NCBI RefSeq assembly: GCF_018139145.2
Contig: NC_059500.1
Location: 31,167,437 to 31,231,436, forward strand
DNA: 64,000 nt
Source: Gymnogyps californianus
Taxonomy: Eukaryota > Chordata > Aves > Accipitriformes > Cathartidae
Direction of reading: 5' to 3'
This document shows, piece by piece, positions 38,879 through 50,600 of the stretch (position 1 is its first letter; each line of letters opens with the position of its first letter). The notes beneath the pieces were generated by a model. It was given only the letters and a program-made list of their open reading frames with translations. It searched no databases and was not told the DNA's origin. Position numbers and translations under genes: made by a program.

Positions 38879-38909
38879 GGATGGATGGATGGATGGATGG
38901 ATGGATGGA
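38879..38909. repeat. (GGAT)n microsatellite
   Basis: Seven to eight pure tandem copies of the tetramer. Confidence 0.95.
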
Positions 38910-41264
38910 CGCCACAGCTGGGATCTGCTTCCACAGCATTGTTTACTTGAGGAAAGCTTTAGCCAACTTACCAAAGTACCCAAAGTCATCACGTTTAATA
39001 TTTTCTTTAAATCCTTTAATCCTGAAGTGATGGGCAAACTATCTAGAGTGAAATAGGGTTGTGTTTTGCAGGTGTCTATTCCTTTTGACTGTACTCAGGC
39101 AGCAGCCTTTCTCAGCAGAAATAATGCCCTAATCTTAACAGAAATCTCACCTTTCCCTTCTGCTTGTCTTTTTGGAGTCTCTTAAACAAGGAATCAGTTT
39201 TGACACCTCTCTGTCTTACTGTGAGTGCCACAAATTTTAGTCTGTTTGCTTTAATGCATCAGGTCTTGTGTTTATGGGATTACACTAGAACCTCAGCTTT
39301 TCTTTTAATTAAAACATATTTAAAACAATAATGAAAACACAGTCTAGGGAAGTTCAAAACTACAAGACAGTTACAAATAAGAATTTTTATACTGAGTCAG
39401 AAAATTGAATTTTTCTTCCTGAAAACTAACTCATAATCTTTGAACATCTGGGGTTGAGACGTGTGTCAAATAGAAGAACTGCATTTGCCCAAGGACGCTT
39501 ATGAGTAGCACCTTTAACATGAAACCCAACACAAGGTGTGTCATTGTGATGGGCTTACTGGCCATCGTCACAGATGGCAGGGACAGCAGGAAATGTGTCT
39601 GCAAGCAAGGTGGCAAAAGCCCTGGTCTGTTCATGCAGCTTTTCCTGAAAAGAGAGCTAAGTTGGGCTCTTCTGGTATCTCCCTGCTTCTCATGTGCTCT
39701 CAGGGCTTGGGCAGGTGCTCAGATTTTGATGCAGTGATTTAAAATATTACCATCATTATGCATTCATCTTCTTTTCTACAAGGATTAGCAAAAATTGTAT
39801 GTCCCGGTCCCAGCGTGTTAGAGTTTAAGACTAGTGAAGAAGAGTTATTCATACAGGTGTCTGTGAAATTCCTCCCCTCTGCAGCATCTTAAAAATATAA
39901 CATGGTTGTCCAAAGGCTAGTCAAGTATTTTACAGTAATCAAACTCTGATGTGACAGAAAACTACTCCACACTCTGCAGATCAGTGTTATTCACAGTTTG
40001 CTTTACAATTAAGATGTATGCTGTTAAGAGCAGTGCTGGAAGAGCAGTTTATTACTCCTGAGTTCCCAAGAAATCTTCTTTGGTCCTATAAAAAGCAACA
40101 GTATCATGTTATCAGAAGTGTTGTTGACTATAACTGTAATAACTTGTCTTCTGTATGTAGGCATTTCTTGGTTTTAGGACAGTCTTACAACATGCGACCG
40201 GTTAAAAATAATAATTTGCTTCCTACTTACTGTATCCTTCAAAGGCTTCTCTGGAAAACACAGGGACATTTGTTTGCCAGAAGTGTGTCTTTCATTAACT
40301 GAGTGTCTCTGAGCTGTACCTTCAACACAAAGCTACAAATTATAACTGGAATAGAAGTGGCTCCAAATCAAACAAAAATGTTAAGAAAAATGCCTGCAGG
40401 GATGTAGCAACTGCTGAGGAAAAGATTTAGCTATTGCTGTTCATGGTATTCCGCTGCATTGTAATCCAATTTCAAAATAGAGCAAATGAATAGAATTAAA
40501 CAAGAGGGAACAATAGGTCATAGTAAAACACCATATTAAGACAGTTATAGCAGGGGAATTACATAAACTAACAATGCGTTAGTCATCCATAGGCATTTAC
40601 AGCAGAAAAATTGAGTTGCCGTGGAAGATGCCGATGGTATTTAAAAACTAAGGAAGTGAGAGTCTGACAGTGTGGATATATCTCTGTTAGAGTTACTGGT
40701 GGTCAAAACATACGTCAGGGCTGAGGCAGGCCTGATCTAGCACCTCTTTGTTATTTACAAACCATCCTTTTGCTATCGGCCTATATGACACAACGCGTTT
40801 CTTGGACAGACAATGTTAAAGAATTCAGATTTACAGAGCTGAAAAATTATCAGGAGAAAAGTAACACTGTTAGGAGAAGAAAAACTCAAAAGACTTCTCT
40901 ATATTGATGCTAAAGGCTTGTATTTCAAGGCTGCAACAGTGGTGCTGACCATTAAACCAATGCAAAGGAAAGGAATTTGCAGGAAGTCTCTTTTCCATAT
41001 CTCTGTTTTCTTCATTATTTTTCCACTCAGTAGGATGCTTTTGACTCATTCCCCTGAGTAGGACTAATCATCAAGACAATTAAAGCAAGAGACTTCTTCC
41101 CCAAAAATGACACTGGATAGCTTTTGCTCCTTTAGCTGTGGGATTCCAACATACCAGGTTTGTTCATCTAAAAATCAGGAGTGTTTCCTGTTTTGTCTTT
41201 TTACCACAGACCCTCACAATTGTATTTTCAGTGGGAACATAAGCCATTTTGATTTATAAGCCCC

Positions 41265-41339
41265 TGCCAAAAGTAATTAGACCCCTTTCTCTAAGGGTCA
41301 GCCATATGGAGCCAGCGCCCATATGATACTGCCAAAAGT
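41265..41339. repeat. 55-bp palindrome-rich block flanked by 10-bp direct repeats
   Basis: TGCCAAAAGT occurs at 41265-41274 and 41330-41339. Between them lie two small inverted repeats: GACCC (41280-41284) with GGGTC (41295-41299), and CATATG at 41303-41308 and 41320-41325. The flanking repeats look like a target-site duplication of a very small insertion, but no transposon family was recognised and chance is possible. Confidence 0.35.
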
Positions 41340-42742
41340 GCTCATCTTTGGATGCCCCAGCAAGTTTCACTAAAAAAATCAAGTCACTCAGCAAAGAGAA
41401 CTGCCAGTATTAGTAGCTCATTTTCTTCTCAAATACAAGCGATACCATTCCCCAGGTGCTTCCCAGCACAACAGAAAAACAGAGCAATTCGCTGAGGTGT
41501 AGCAAAGAGAGCTGCTCTGGGGATGTGAGGGAAGAGATGCTGGGAATGACTAGCCAACACCAGTGCAGATCAAGAAGCCATTTCAGTACCACAAGGACAT
41601 GTTAATTCCTGGACTCTCTGATGCTCACAATTACAGATGGATGTTCCTCCTTGGTACTTCAGCTATCCTGACAGCACTACGATGTTTTGTCCAACATGAA
41701 GCTAGAAGTCACCCTTGTAGCTGAGAGTAAGTTCACAGGTAGCACAGCCAGAAGCTAGTTCAGAAGTTTTTTCCTGCCACAAAGATTTATGTCAGTATAT
41801 GTTCCTTACCATTACAGCCAAGCACTTCAGAAAGACAAATCAAAGCAATACTGTTAGTTCCCCTCTTCTAAATGGTAATAACTGACCTGTCCAGGAAAAT
41901 AGGGGGAAGTTGCAGTGCAGAGAAGTGCAATGGCATATGTTGAGTCCCCAGCTAGCTGGCTCTAATAGCTGGGCCACACTGCTGCTCAGTGGGTTTTCTT
42001 CTTTTCCCAGGTACTTCATGTCTGTTCTCTTGTGTCTTGAACACTAACATCCTGTTTCAAGTATTTGATGGGTATTTTTTGTCGTAACTTATTTGCTTAG
42101 GTTCTCCAGAGTGTTTAAGAATTTGAGTTTCCTACTACGCATTTCGAAAAAAAATCTGACTTTTTTATTAGTTTTTCCTTATGACTCTCCACATGACTCA
42201 AGCCAAAGTACCACTCTCCTTGACTAGGCACAACTTCAAGGGGTTCATAAACCACCAAAGACCTTGCAAGTTCAAGAGAAAAGACCACATGAATTTTAGG
42301 GGCTAGCTTGCACCTGTGGAAATCCCCTTGCAGAAGCTGTAACTTCAAAGCATAATAACAACTTCTCTTTGCTTATTTATACTCTGGTACCCACACAATC
42401 ATCATCGCCCCAAGCCCTCCATATTTCATTGGGTTTCAGAATGAATGAAAAAAAGGATGACAGCAACAACAGAACAATGGCAGGAAACAAATATCACTAG
42501 CCTTTTCAGCTGTGGACAAGGCAAAAGAAGATGACAATCTGGTCTCTACAGAGCCATTCATAAAGGGTCTATAGAGAGCCTTTACGTCACTCAAGTGTCA
42601 TGGGGAGAGATGTGAACAAAAAATACACACCTTGACAAATTGGAAATTCTAAAAGAAAATCAGGTGTCACATCTCAGCAAATAAATGCTCTGAACACTTC
42701 AGAGTGTCTGCCTATCTCTTTTCTTGAGATCATAGCTGGATG

Positions 42743-44640
42743 AATCATAGACCCATAGAATATCTCAAGTTGAAACGGGCCCATAAGGATCATTAAGTCC
42801 AACTCCCTGCTCCTTGCAGGACTACCTAAGACTAAACTGTATGACTAAAAGAGCATCATCCAGATGCTCCTCGAACTCTGACAGGCTTGGTGCCCTGACC
42901 ACTTCCCTTGGGAGCCTGTTCCAGTGACCAACTACCCTCTCAGTGAAGAACATTTTCCTAATGTCTAATCTGAACTTCCCCTGATGCAGCTTCATTCCAT
43001 TTCCTCGTGTCCTATCGCTGGTTACCAGAGAGAGGAGATCAGCACCTCTCCCTCTGCTGCCCCTCTTGAGGAAGTTGTAGACTGTGATGAGGTCACCCCT
43101 CAGCCTTCTCTTCTCCAAGCTGAACAAATCAAGTGACCTCAGCTGCGCCTCATAAGTCTTGCCCTCGAAACCTTTCACCATCTTGGTCGCTCTCCTCTGG
43201 ACACACTCTAATAGTTTGATGTCCTTCTTACATTGAGGTGCCCAAAACTGCACACAGTACTCAAGGTGGGGCCGCACCAGTGCAGTGTAGAGCAGGACAA
43301 TCACCTTCCTCAACTTGCTACCTATGCTGTGCTTGATGCACCCCAGGACACAGTTGGCCCTTTTGGCTGCCAGGGCACACTGTTAGCTCATATTCAACTT
43401 GCCATCAACCCAAACCCCCAGATCTCTTTCCACAGGGCTGCTCTCCAGCTTCTAGTCCCCCAATTTGTACATAAAACCAGGATCACCTCATCCCAGGTGC
43501 AGAATCCAGCACTTGCTCTTGTTAAATTTCATATGGTTCGTGATTGCTCAGCTCCTTAGTCTATCCAGATCTCTCTGTAAGGCCACTCCACCATCGAGGG
43601 ATTCCAGAGCTTCTCCTAGTTTAGTATCATCAGCAAACTTCCTTAATGTATATTCGATTCCTGTGTCCAGATTATTTATAAAAACATTAAAGAGCACTGG
43701 CCCTAAAACTGACCCCTGGGGAACCCCACTGGTGACTGGCCACCAGCCTGATGTAACCTCATTTACTATAACTCTTTGAGCCCAACCCATCAGTAAATTG
43801 CTCGCCCAACTTAATATGGACTTGTTTAAATGTATGCTGGACATTTTGTCCAGAAGAATACTGTGAGAGACAGTATCAAAAGCTTTGCTAAAATCCAGAA
43901 ACCCCACATCTACTGACTTCCCTTGTTCAACTAGATGGGTGACCTTGTCATAAAAGGAAATCAAGTTAGTTAAGCTGGGCTTTCCCCTCACGGACCCATG
44001 CTGGCTATGACCAACGACTGCATTGTCTCTCAAGTTTTTTTCAATTACTCCCAGAATAAGCTTCTCCATAATTTTACCAAGTACTGAAGTGAGACTGACG
44101 GGCCTGTAATTACCAGGGTCTTCCTTCTTTCCCTTCTTGGAAATTGGGACAACCTTTGCCAACTTCCAGTTGACTGGGACCTCTCCAGACTCCCAAGACC
44201 ATTGAAAAATAATGGAGAGAGGTCCCACAATGACATCAGCCAGCTCTTTCAGTACCCTGGGATGAATCCCATCAAGCCCCATAGATTTATGCACATCCAG
44301 CTGGAGCAGCAAGTCTCGAAGAATTTCAGAGTTGGCTGGGAGTTTATCATCCCCCCAGTCACGGTCTTCCAAAACAGGGCTCTGGGGGTCCCAGGGCCTA
44401 TCATCAGTGTTGAAGACAGAGGCAAAGAAGGCATTAAACGTCTCTGCTTTGTCTACATCCCTATTTGTGAAGTGACTGACCTCATCAAGCAATAGGCCAA
44501 TGTTATCTCTGATCCTCCTTTTGCTGTTAACATATTTTAAAAAGCCCTTTTTGTTGTCCTTCACAGTGCTGGCCAGCTTGAACTCTAATTGAGCTTTGGC
44601 GGCACGCATTTTTTTCCCTACAGTGGCAAACAGTATCTAG
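42743..44640 (-). mobile_element. CR1 LINE, 1.9-kb 5'-truncated copy
   Basis: The longest CR1 in the window. Its 3' end (plus-strand left side) begins with the reversed terminal CATAGA/ATAGAAT units at 42745-42761. The 3' UTR and ORF2 C-terminus follow, and then the reverse-transcriptase domain up to about 44609. The 5' end is cut within the RT-upstream linker, so the endonuclease domain and ORF1 are missing. It differs clearly in sequence from the shorter CR1 fragments at 4.7 and 34.5 kb, indicating a different CR1 subfamily, which I cannot name with certainty. It is not able to transpose. Confidence 0.97.
42822..44609 (-). pseudogene. CR1 ORF2 reverse transcriptase remnant
   Basis: Reverse transcriptase of a non-LTR retrotransposon, which copies the element's RNA into the genome at the target site. 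The upstream piece (44609-43548, 353 codons) shows the RT motifs in order: a [17 protein letters not shown] finger motif (residues 111-123), [10 protein letters not shown] (164-173), motif A LDFSKAFD with catalytic Asp239, [11 protein letters not shown] (294-304) and the FADD catalytic pair (325-328). A TGA stop at 43548-43550 ends it where the family has Trp. The downstream piece (43313-42822, 163 codons) carries the C-terminal [19 protein letters not shown] and [11 protein letters not shown] stretches and lies in exactly the same frame. The 235 bp between them keeps recognisable CR1 sequence with additional in-frame stops and no net frameshift. N-terminal endonuclease absent. Confidence 0.93.
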
Positions 44641-47600
44641 TCTGAAGACCTGCACAGACAGCCCCTAGATCTTGTCCCAGAGATCTCAGGGTATATAATA
44701 ATTGTGGGAGAATCAGAGAGTGTAAAAAGTCTTGCTTTTAAATCTTCAAGTAATATCTTCTTCTAGTAGAAAGCGATTATACTATCTTTAGCTTGTTGTA
44801 GAGGTAGTAGTCTGAACCCCTTGCAACCCTTCTTTCCAGCCCTTCAGCTAGGTTTGTAGCTCTTCTCTGAAATCTCTCCTATTGCCTAATTTTCTAGTGT
44901 TCACATGAAAACTAGACATATGAAAGATGAAACTCCATGATGTTTCTAGATAAGGAGCCCCAGGATACCAGTAGATTTTCAAAAGAATGTCCTTTTAGTT
45001 CCTGCACCAGAGCAGGCTTTAGCGTTTTGTCAGCGTTCATGACCTGTAATTTCTTTCCACAGATGCTCTTTCCAGACTACTCCAAATCCTGCTCTCCTGT
45101 CAAAGGGTATAGCCCCTGTTTCAAAAGCTATGACTTGAATCTGACTGTATAAAAATGCATATTGTTTAGTTGCATCCAACTTACCAAGAGATCAAGGCCA
45201 TGCTGTACCAATAATCTCTTCCTGTCCTTAACAGTCTGCAATGTTTCTATGGTTTCTTCCAGATGACTATTTCAGAATACCAAGCCAATAAACAGCTACT
45301 GTCTGATTCTACAAAGCCTGGCATCCTACTTCATGTTGATTTCTAAAATACTTTGATCTCAAACCTTCTGTTTCACAGCATGTAGGTAGCAGAGACTGCA
45401 TGCGTATGAAAGTAAAACTAATACCGTTCACTTTCAAACCAAACCAGATTCTCATCATTTTCTCCAGTATGATCTCTGTGTGAAATTTGCCTGGATACAC
45501 TTTGGCCATTTTTCTCTCAATTTGAAACTGAACTGCAAAAGATTTTAAAAAGTAAGCAGACTAGTGTACCTGTACGTGCAATTGTGACTTACGCTGACAC
45601 AGACGATGGTGGCATATTGCAAAGGGCCATGATTCAAATTTCATTATAACAATGATAGCATTGTGTAAATGCTCCCCACCCCAAATTCATCCAGCAACAT
45701 GACCTTAGAGTGAACAGTGAATGAAATGCCAATGACAAGTAAAAACACACATCTTCATCACCAAAGCAACTTCAAAAAACCAAAGTCCTTGTTGGGGAGG
45801 ATGAAGACCAACAGACCATAGCCTATCCACTTTCAGGGACAATGAAGGCTTCAGCTTACTAAAGCAAAAGGCCTTTCTGACCTACACTTGAGGAAAGAAA
45901 TGCAATATATTACACTAAAGCAGGCACTATCTGCAAAGCAAAAAGAATAAATTAAGATATTTTATTATTTGTAAGAAAAAGACCAAAACTATACATCCAT
46001 AAGAGAACAAAAGCCTGGCAAAAAATATAAGAAAGGAAACTAGAATACATTTCAGGAAAATGGGCCTAAAATCTATTTGAAAACTGCAACCTGAAAGAAA
46101 CAAGCAAACAAAAAATTGCAATATTGACCTTGAGCTACAGATAAACTGTCCTATATATAAAGAGAAACTAAGCTCCCCAAACTTCTGCCTACATTGTACC
46201 TATTCTAGTTATCTATCAATATTATTCTTCTGCATAAATAAAAGCTCTACGTCTGTTTCTTCTACTTCTATACCTGCATGTCAGTGTTTCAGGAAATACA
46301 TCCTATTTAATAAAACTGGTATCATTTGCCTATATTTTGCCTGTGTTAAATAACACGGGGCAGCTAAACCATTTTCATGCAATCTTCCGCGCAGTTCTCT
46401 GTATGTTACACGGATTGTTGTAATTATCTGCTAGCCAGGTTACTAAACATTATATGGCATTCAGAAAAATAAAATGCCACAAACTTAGCAATAAATATTG
46501 GAAATAAAAGGTTGCTTAAAGCTTCAATGTTTTGCCACTGAAAAAACATGAAAAAAATCTGAAAAGAGATGTGCCTCTAAATATGGGAACATGATCTTTT
46601 CTGTTATTGCCATGCTGAGAAAAACAAAAGTGAAAAGTAGCAAAGATACGTCAGAATTTTGAAGTTCAACTGCCATTAAACCACTATGGCAGATTAATTT
46701 GTTGAGAGAAACTGTAAAGATAGAAAGGTTTAATTAAGAGGGACAAAGATGGTCACACATTGGAGCATGGTCAGGAGAGCCTTCTTAGTGTCCGGACTAA
46801 TGTCTAAAACTTAGATAGGTTACTTTCAAAGAGATTTATGAAATCAATACCACAATACAGCAGACAATAGTTATTCTGCATTATTAACGCAATACTTCTT
46901 GAGAAATGCAGAAATAGCACATGCCTCTGAACAACTGAGGAAGTTTAAAAAAAAGTATTATCTTTTTATCAGTATCTTTTTTCTTTTATAAATGTCTACT
47001 ATAAGTAACTATCTTATAATGTCAGTTTAAAAAACAATGGCAACTCTGAGGTATGGAAGAAACTTCTTCTGACAGAGAGATTAAAAGATGACACCAGATT
47101 TTTTTAACTGAGAGGTCTCCTGGGACCCAGAGTCAGGAAAGCATGTGCTGTTAAGACAGCATTACACCATGAATATAGCTTTCCATACATATTTAAATCT
47201 CAAAGTCAGTGAATCTAATCAGAAGCATTAGTGTTCAAAATCACTAGTGCAAATCACCAGCTGGAGTAAAAGTATCGATCCTGCCTGCACCTGCAAAGAG
47301 ATTATTCATCATTCCACGTCTGGAAAACATTTTCAGAAGCAAGCACAAAATTAGCCTCCTAGAAGAGGAATTATACATGAAAAGAGGTCAGAATTGAAAA
47401 TGAAAAGCATGGCCAGTTACAGTTAAAAATCTGAAGAAGGTTTAAATTTAAATTTAATTTGCATTTGTAAATGGACTACTTCTATTCCCTTGGCTCCCTT
47501 GCTATTCATCTTCTGAAGATGCCTCTGAATACAAACCTAACAGAATGTTTCTCTTGACCTTCATAACTTGTCAATAAAGTAAGACATTTTCACAGACATA

Positions 47601-50600
47601 GCAGAACATCCCGTCCTGCCAAAAGAAAATCCCAAGTAAATTAAAGGATTGAAAATCTGGCTCCATGCCAGAGACAAAACCCTCATTTACCACAATTGGA
47701 CAAAAACTCACTCCAGCTGAACACTCAACTGCACAGCATCCATCAAGCCACTGCATGCTTTTTCTATGCATCAGGAAGAAAGAAGTGTTAAGATACCCTT
47801 TTAGGTTTTATGTGGTTTCTGGTGTTATTGAAGGTATATCCACAATCGCTGAGGGGTGGTGAGGAAGTGGTTTCTGTCTCCTACAAGGTCCTCCATGACA
47901 CAGCAAGTCTTGCTGAAGAAGAGAGAGTGTCACAAGTCCAGTACCAGCTACTCACCAGAAACCTACGTGAATCATACAATGCGTTGTAGCAATAAATTAC
48001 CTGAAAGTCAAGACGCTCATAATAACTTTATGGCGCACAGTCAGTGCACCTGCAGGCCATTCCTGGTTTTCGTTCCTTTAGCAAAAAACAGGTAGCTTTT
48101 CAAAGACACCTATGAATCACTCACCCTATTTCTCCTACAACTTCTTAACAGGAAAATGGACAAACTAAAAAGATTCAAATGTTCATATATCCATACCCAT
48201 TCAGCAGTTTTGATGTTCCCAGCAAAAATGTTTGGAAAAGATACCTGGAAAAGCCAATATTTTCTTCTATGTTGTGTGTTTAGGATGTATTTTTGTTCTC
48301 AAATGTTGACACTTTCGCTAAGATTTATGCCTACTTAAATTCAGCCCCAGAATCTTCTGAAATATGTATTTACCGGCTTGATAGCAGTGCCTTAATCTTC
48401 AGCAAAAGATCCAATCACCTCTTGGAAGGGTATTACTTTTCTTAACTAATTGTGGTTTTTAAAAAAAAAAATCAATCACCTGAGAGTTTACAACTTCAAA
48501 CTTGTCAAAAATCTTCTCTCCATCTGGAAAATACTCCCTAAATAAACTTTGTTGTGTTTTATTTTGTTTTGTTTTGCTTTAAATTCAAACTGTATAATAA
48601 AAGGAATCTCAAAAAGATTTGATCAACTACAGTAATTTCACCATGTACTCATTTCCACTCTAATCTTCAGCTCACTGTTAACAGGAAAGTATCACACCTC
48701 TACTAAAGAAAATTTACATTTCATTAATACTCCATCTTATCTTGATTACTCTATTAAAGCATTACTACTCTTTAGAAGGATGCATATTGAAATGTGTATG
48801 AAGAGGGCCAAAAAATCTGGTTTAAAAGTGAATGCAAAAGTATTGCCTATTAGAGTACACACACATACTGAAACTTTCAGCTATGCAATTTACCAGATGT
48901 CAAGGGAGAAATATTATTTCAGAATATTCACTGAAATATCCCAAAGTGCCAAACCACTTTCCAATGCAATTTAGGCTGGACGACAACAATAGCTTCATGG
49001 GCTGTTCTGGTGTTGGTGAAAGTCAATGCAAGTTTTGCCGCTGACTTCAGTACAGAAACACACTCTAATGTAAATCAGAATTCTGGATACTTCCAAAAAC
49101 CCATCAGATAACTGATTTTGTCCAAAATGTTTGGGATCAGCTTGCTCATGGTGCTTTAGGTTTCTGACACAACACAATCAATGCATCTAATAGAAAACAT
49201 CAGTTAAAACCTCCCCAACCACATGTAGGGCTCAGCAAAACACTTAGGTAAGAAGCAAAAGAAAGGGCAGGAGTTCTGTTTGATTAAGTTTAGACATGCG
49301 TGACCTGCAGGGGACCACGGGTAACAACCAGCTGTCATAAATAAACAAATGACCAGTGCTCATAAACTTCTGCTCTCGGCCAGTGATGCACAGAGACCGG
49401 ATCCTGGTGAAGGTCCCCAAGGGCCCTGCCTCGCTGCTGGCTGAAGCAGCTGTGGCAAAGCTTTTGATTTCAGCACTGCAGATCAAACAACAGGCACTGC
49501 AGTGTTAATCTCCACCATCTCCAGGAAAGCATTTGTTGAAAACCAGCAATAATGTGATATTCTCCCACCAACAGCAGAAATAAAACTCATCAGCACATCG
49601 TGAAACAATGCCCGTTCAACAGCACAATCCTTCTCTACACAGCTTGCTCTCCCCCAACTCAAAAACACTGGCAAAAGGTGGCAGTAATGCAGAAAGAGGC
49701 CCAAAGGGGCCAGCAGAAACAGCAGATGCTTCACTTTCATACACAAAGTGGAAGAAGCCACCTGCCTCTAGGACGAAGGAAGCAACATGTGCCAGTAAGA
49801 TACCCTGCAGGAACCACAAGGTTTATTTTATACCAATCGTTTGTTCCCAGAGTATGCAGTATTGGATTCTTAAGCACCAATGCTTGAGAGCAGCTGGTCA
49901 TAAAACTCTGCACTTCAAAATAATTCACAAAAAAAATCGCTATAAACATAAATGCTGTTTTTAAAAAACAATACTGAAAAATTCTAACTGCCAGCTGATT
50001 CTGTGAAAATGTGTTTGATGATGTTCACCGATGGAAGGAATCAAAATGTATTTTCTGTCTGGGGCTGGTATGTTTCCCATGGTTATACATCTTCCAATAC
50101 AGGAGAAGTATAGTACAACTGCTCTCCATCAGCCTTGTACAATGAACTGGCAAACATGAAAGCCGAGAAGAAAGAAGAATGCAGTCACCATGTATGTGGC
50201 CTGCCCTCACAAGAAAGACTGAATGTTTTGGACAGCTGTACCAAAACCTAATTGAGTTCCTATTCACCTGTTATGAATCAGATTCCCTCCCTCTGCTCAG
50301 CTCCCAAATGCTCTTTCATACAAAGAAAGTGCAAACACATACATACAGATAACCGCTAAAAAACTGACAACTGTTCTTGTCAGAAAGCAGGTGGACTATA
50401 AACGAATTTTGACTGTTGCCGTAGAAGACTTGATAGCATGATGAAAAAAAGATGCAGTACTATGTAGAGATTAGGGCTTTTTGAATGTTCCTTTTTAAAC
50501 CTCTGTGTTTAAAAAACCAACATTAGGGAAATATTTTCAGAATATTATGGAAAATATATGGACTAATTTACACTGAAGATTTCAGGTTTTTATTTTGTCA

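Larger units (their letters stand above)
37807..42742. other. unassigned DNA, no gene seen
   Basis: AT-rich, with a (GGAT)n microsatellite (38879-38909) and a small direct-repeat-flanked block (41265-41339). Frames stay below 95 codons and have no recognisable domain. Confidence 0.5.
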
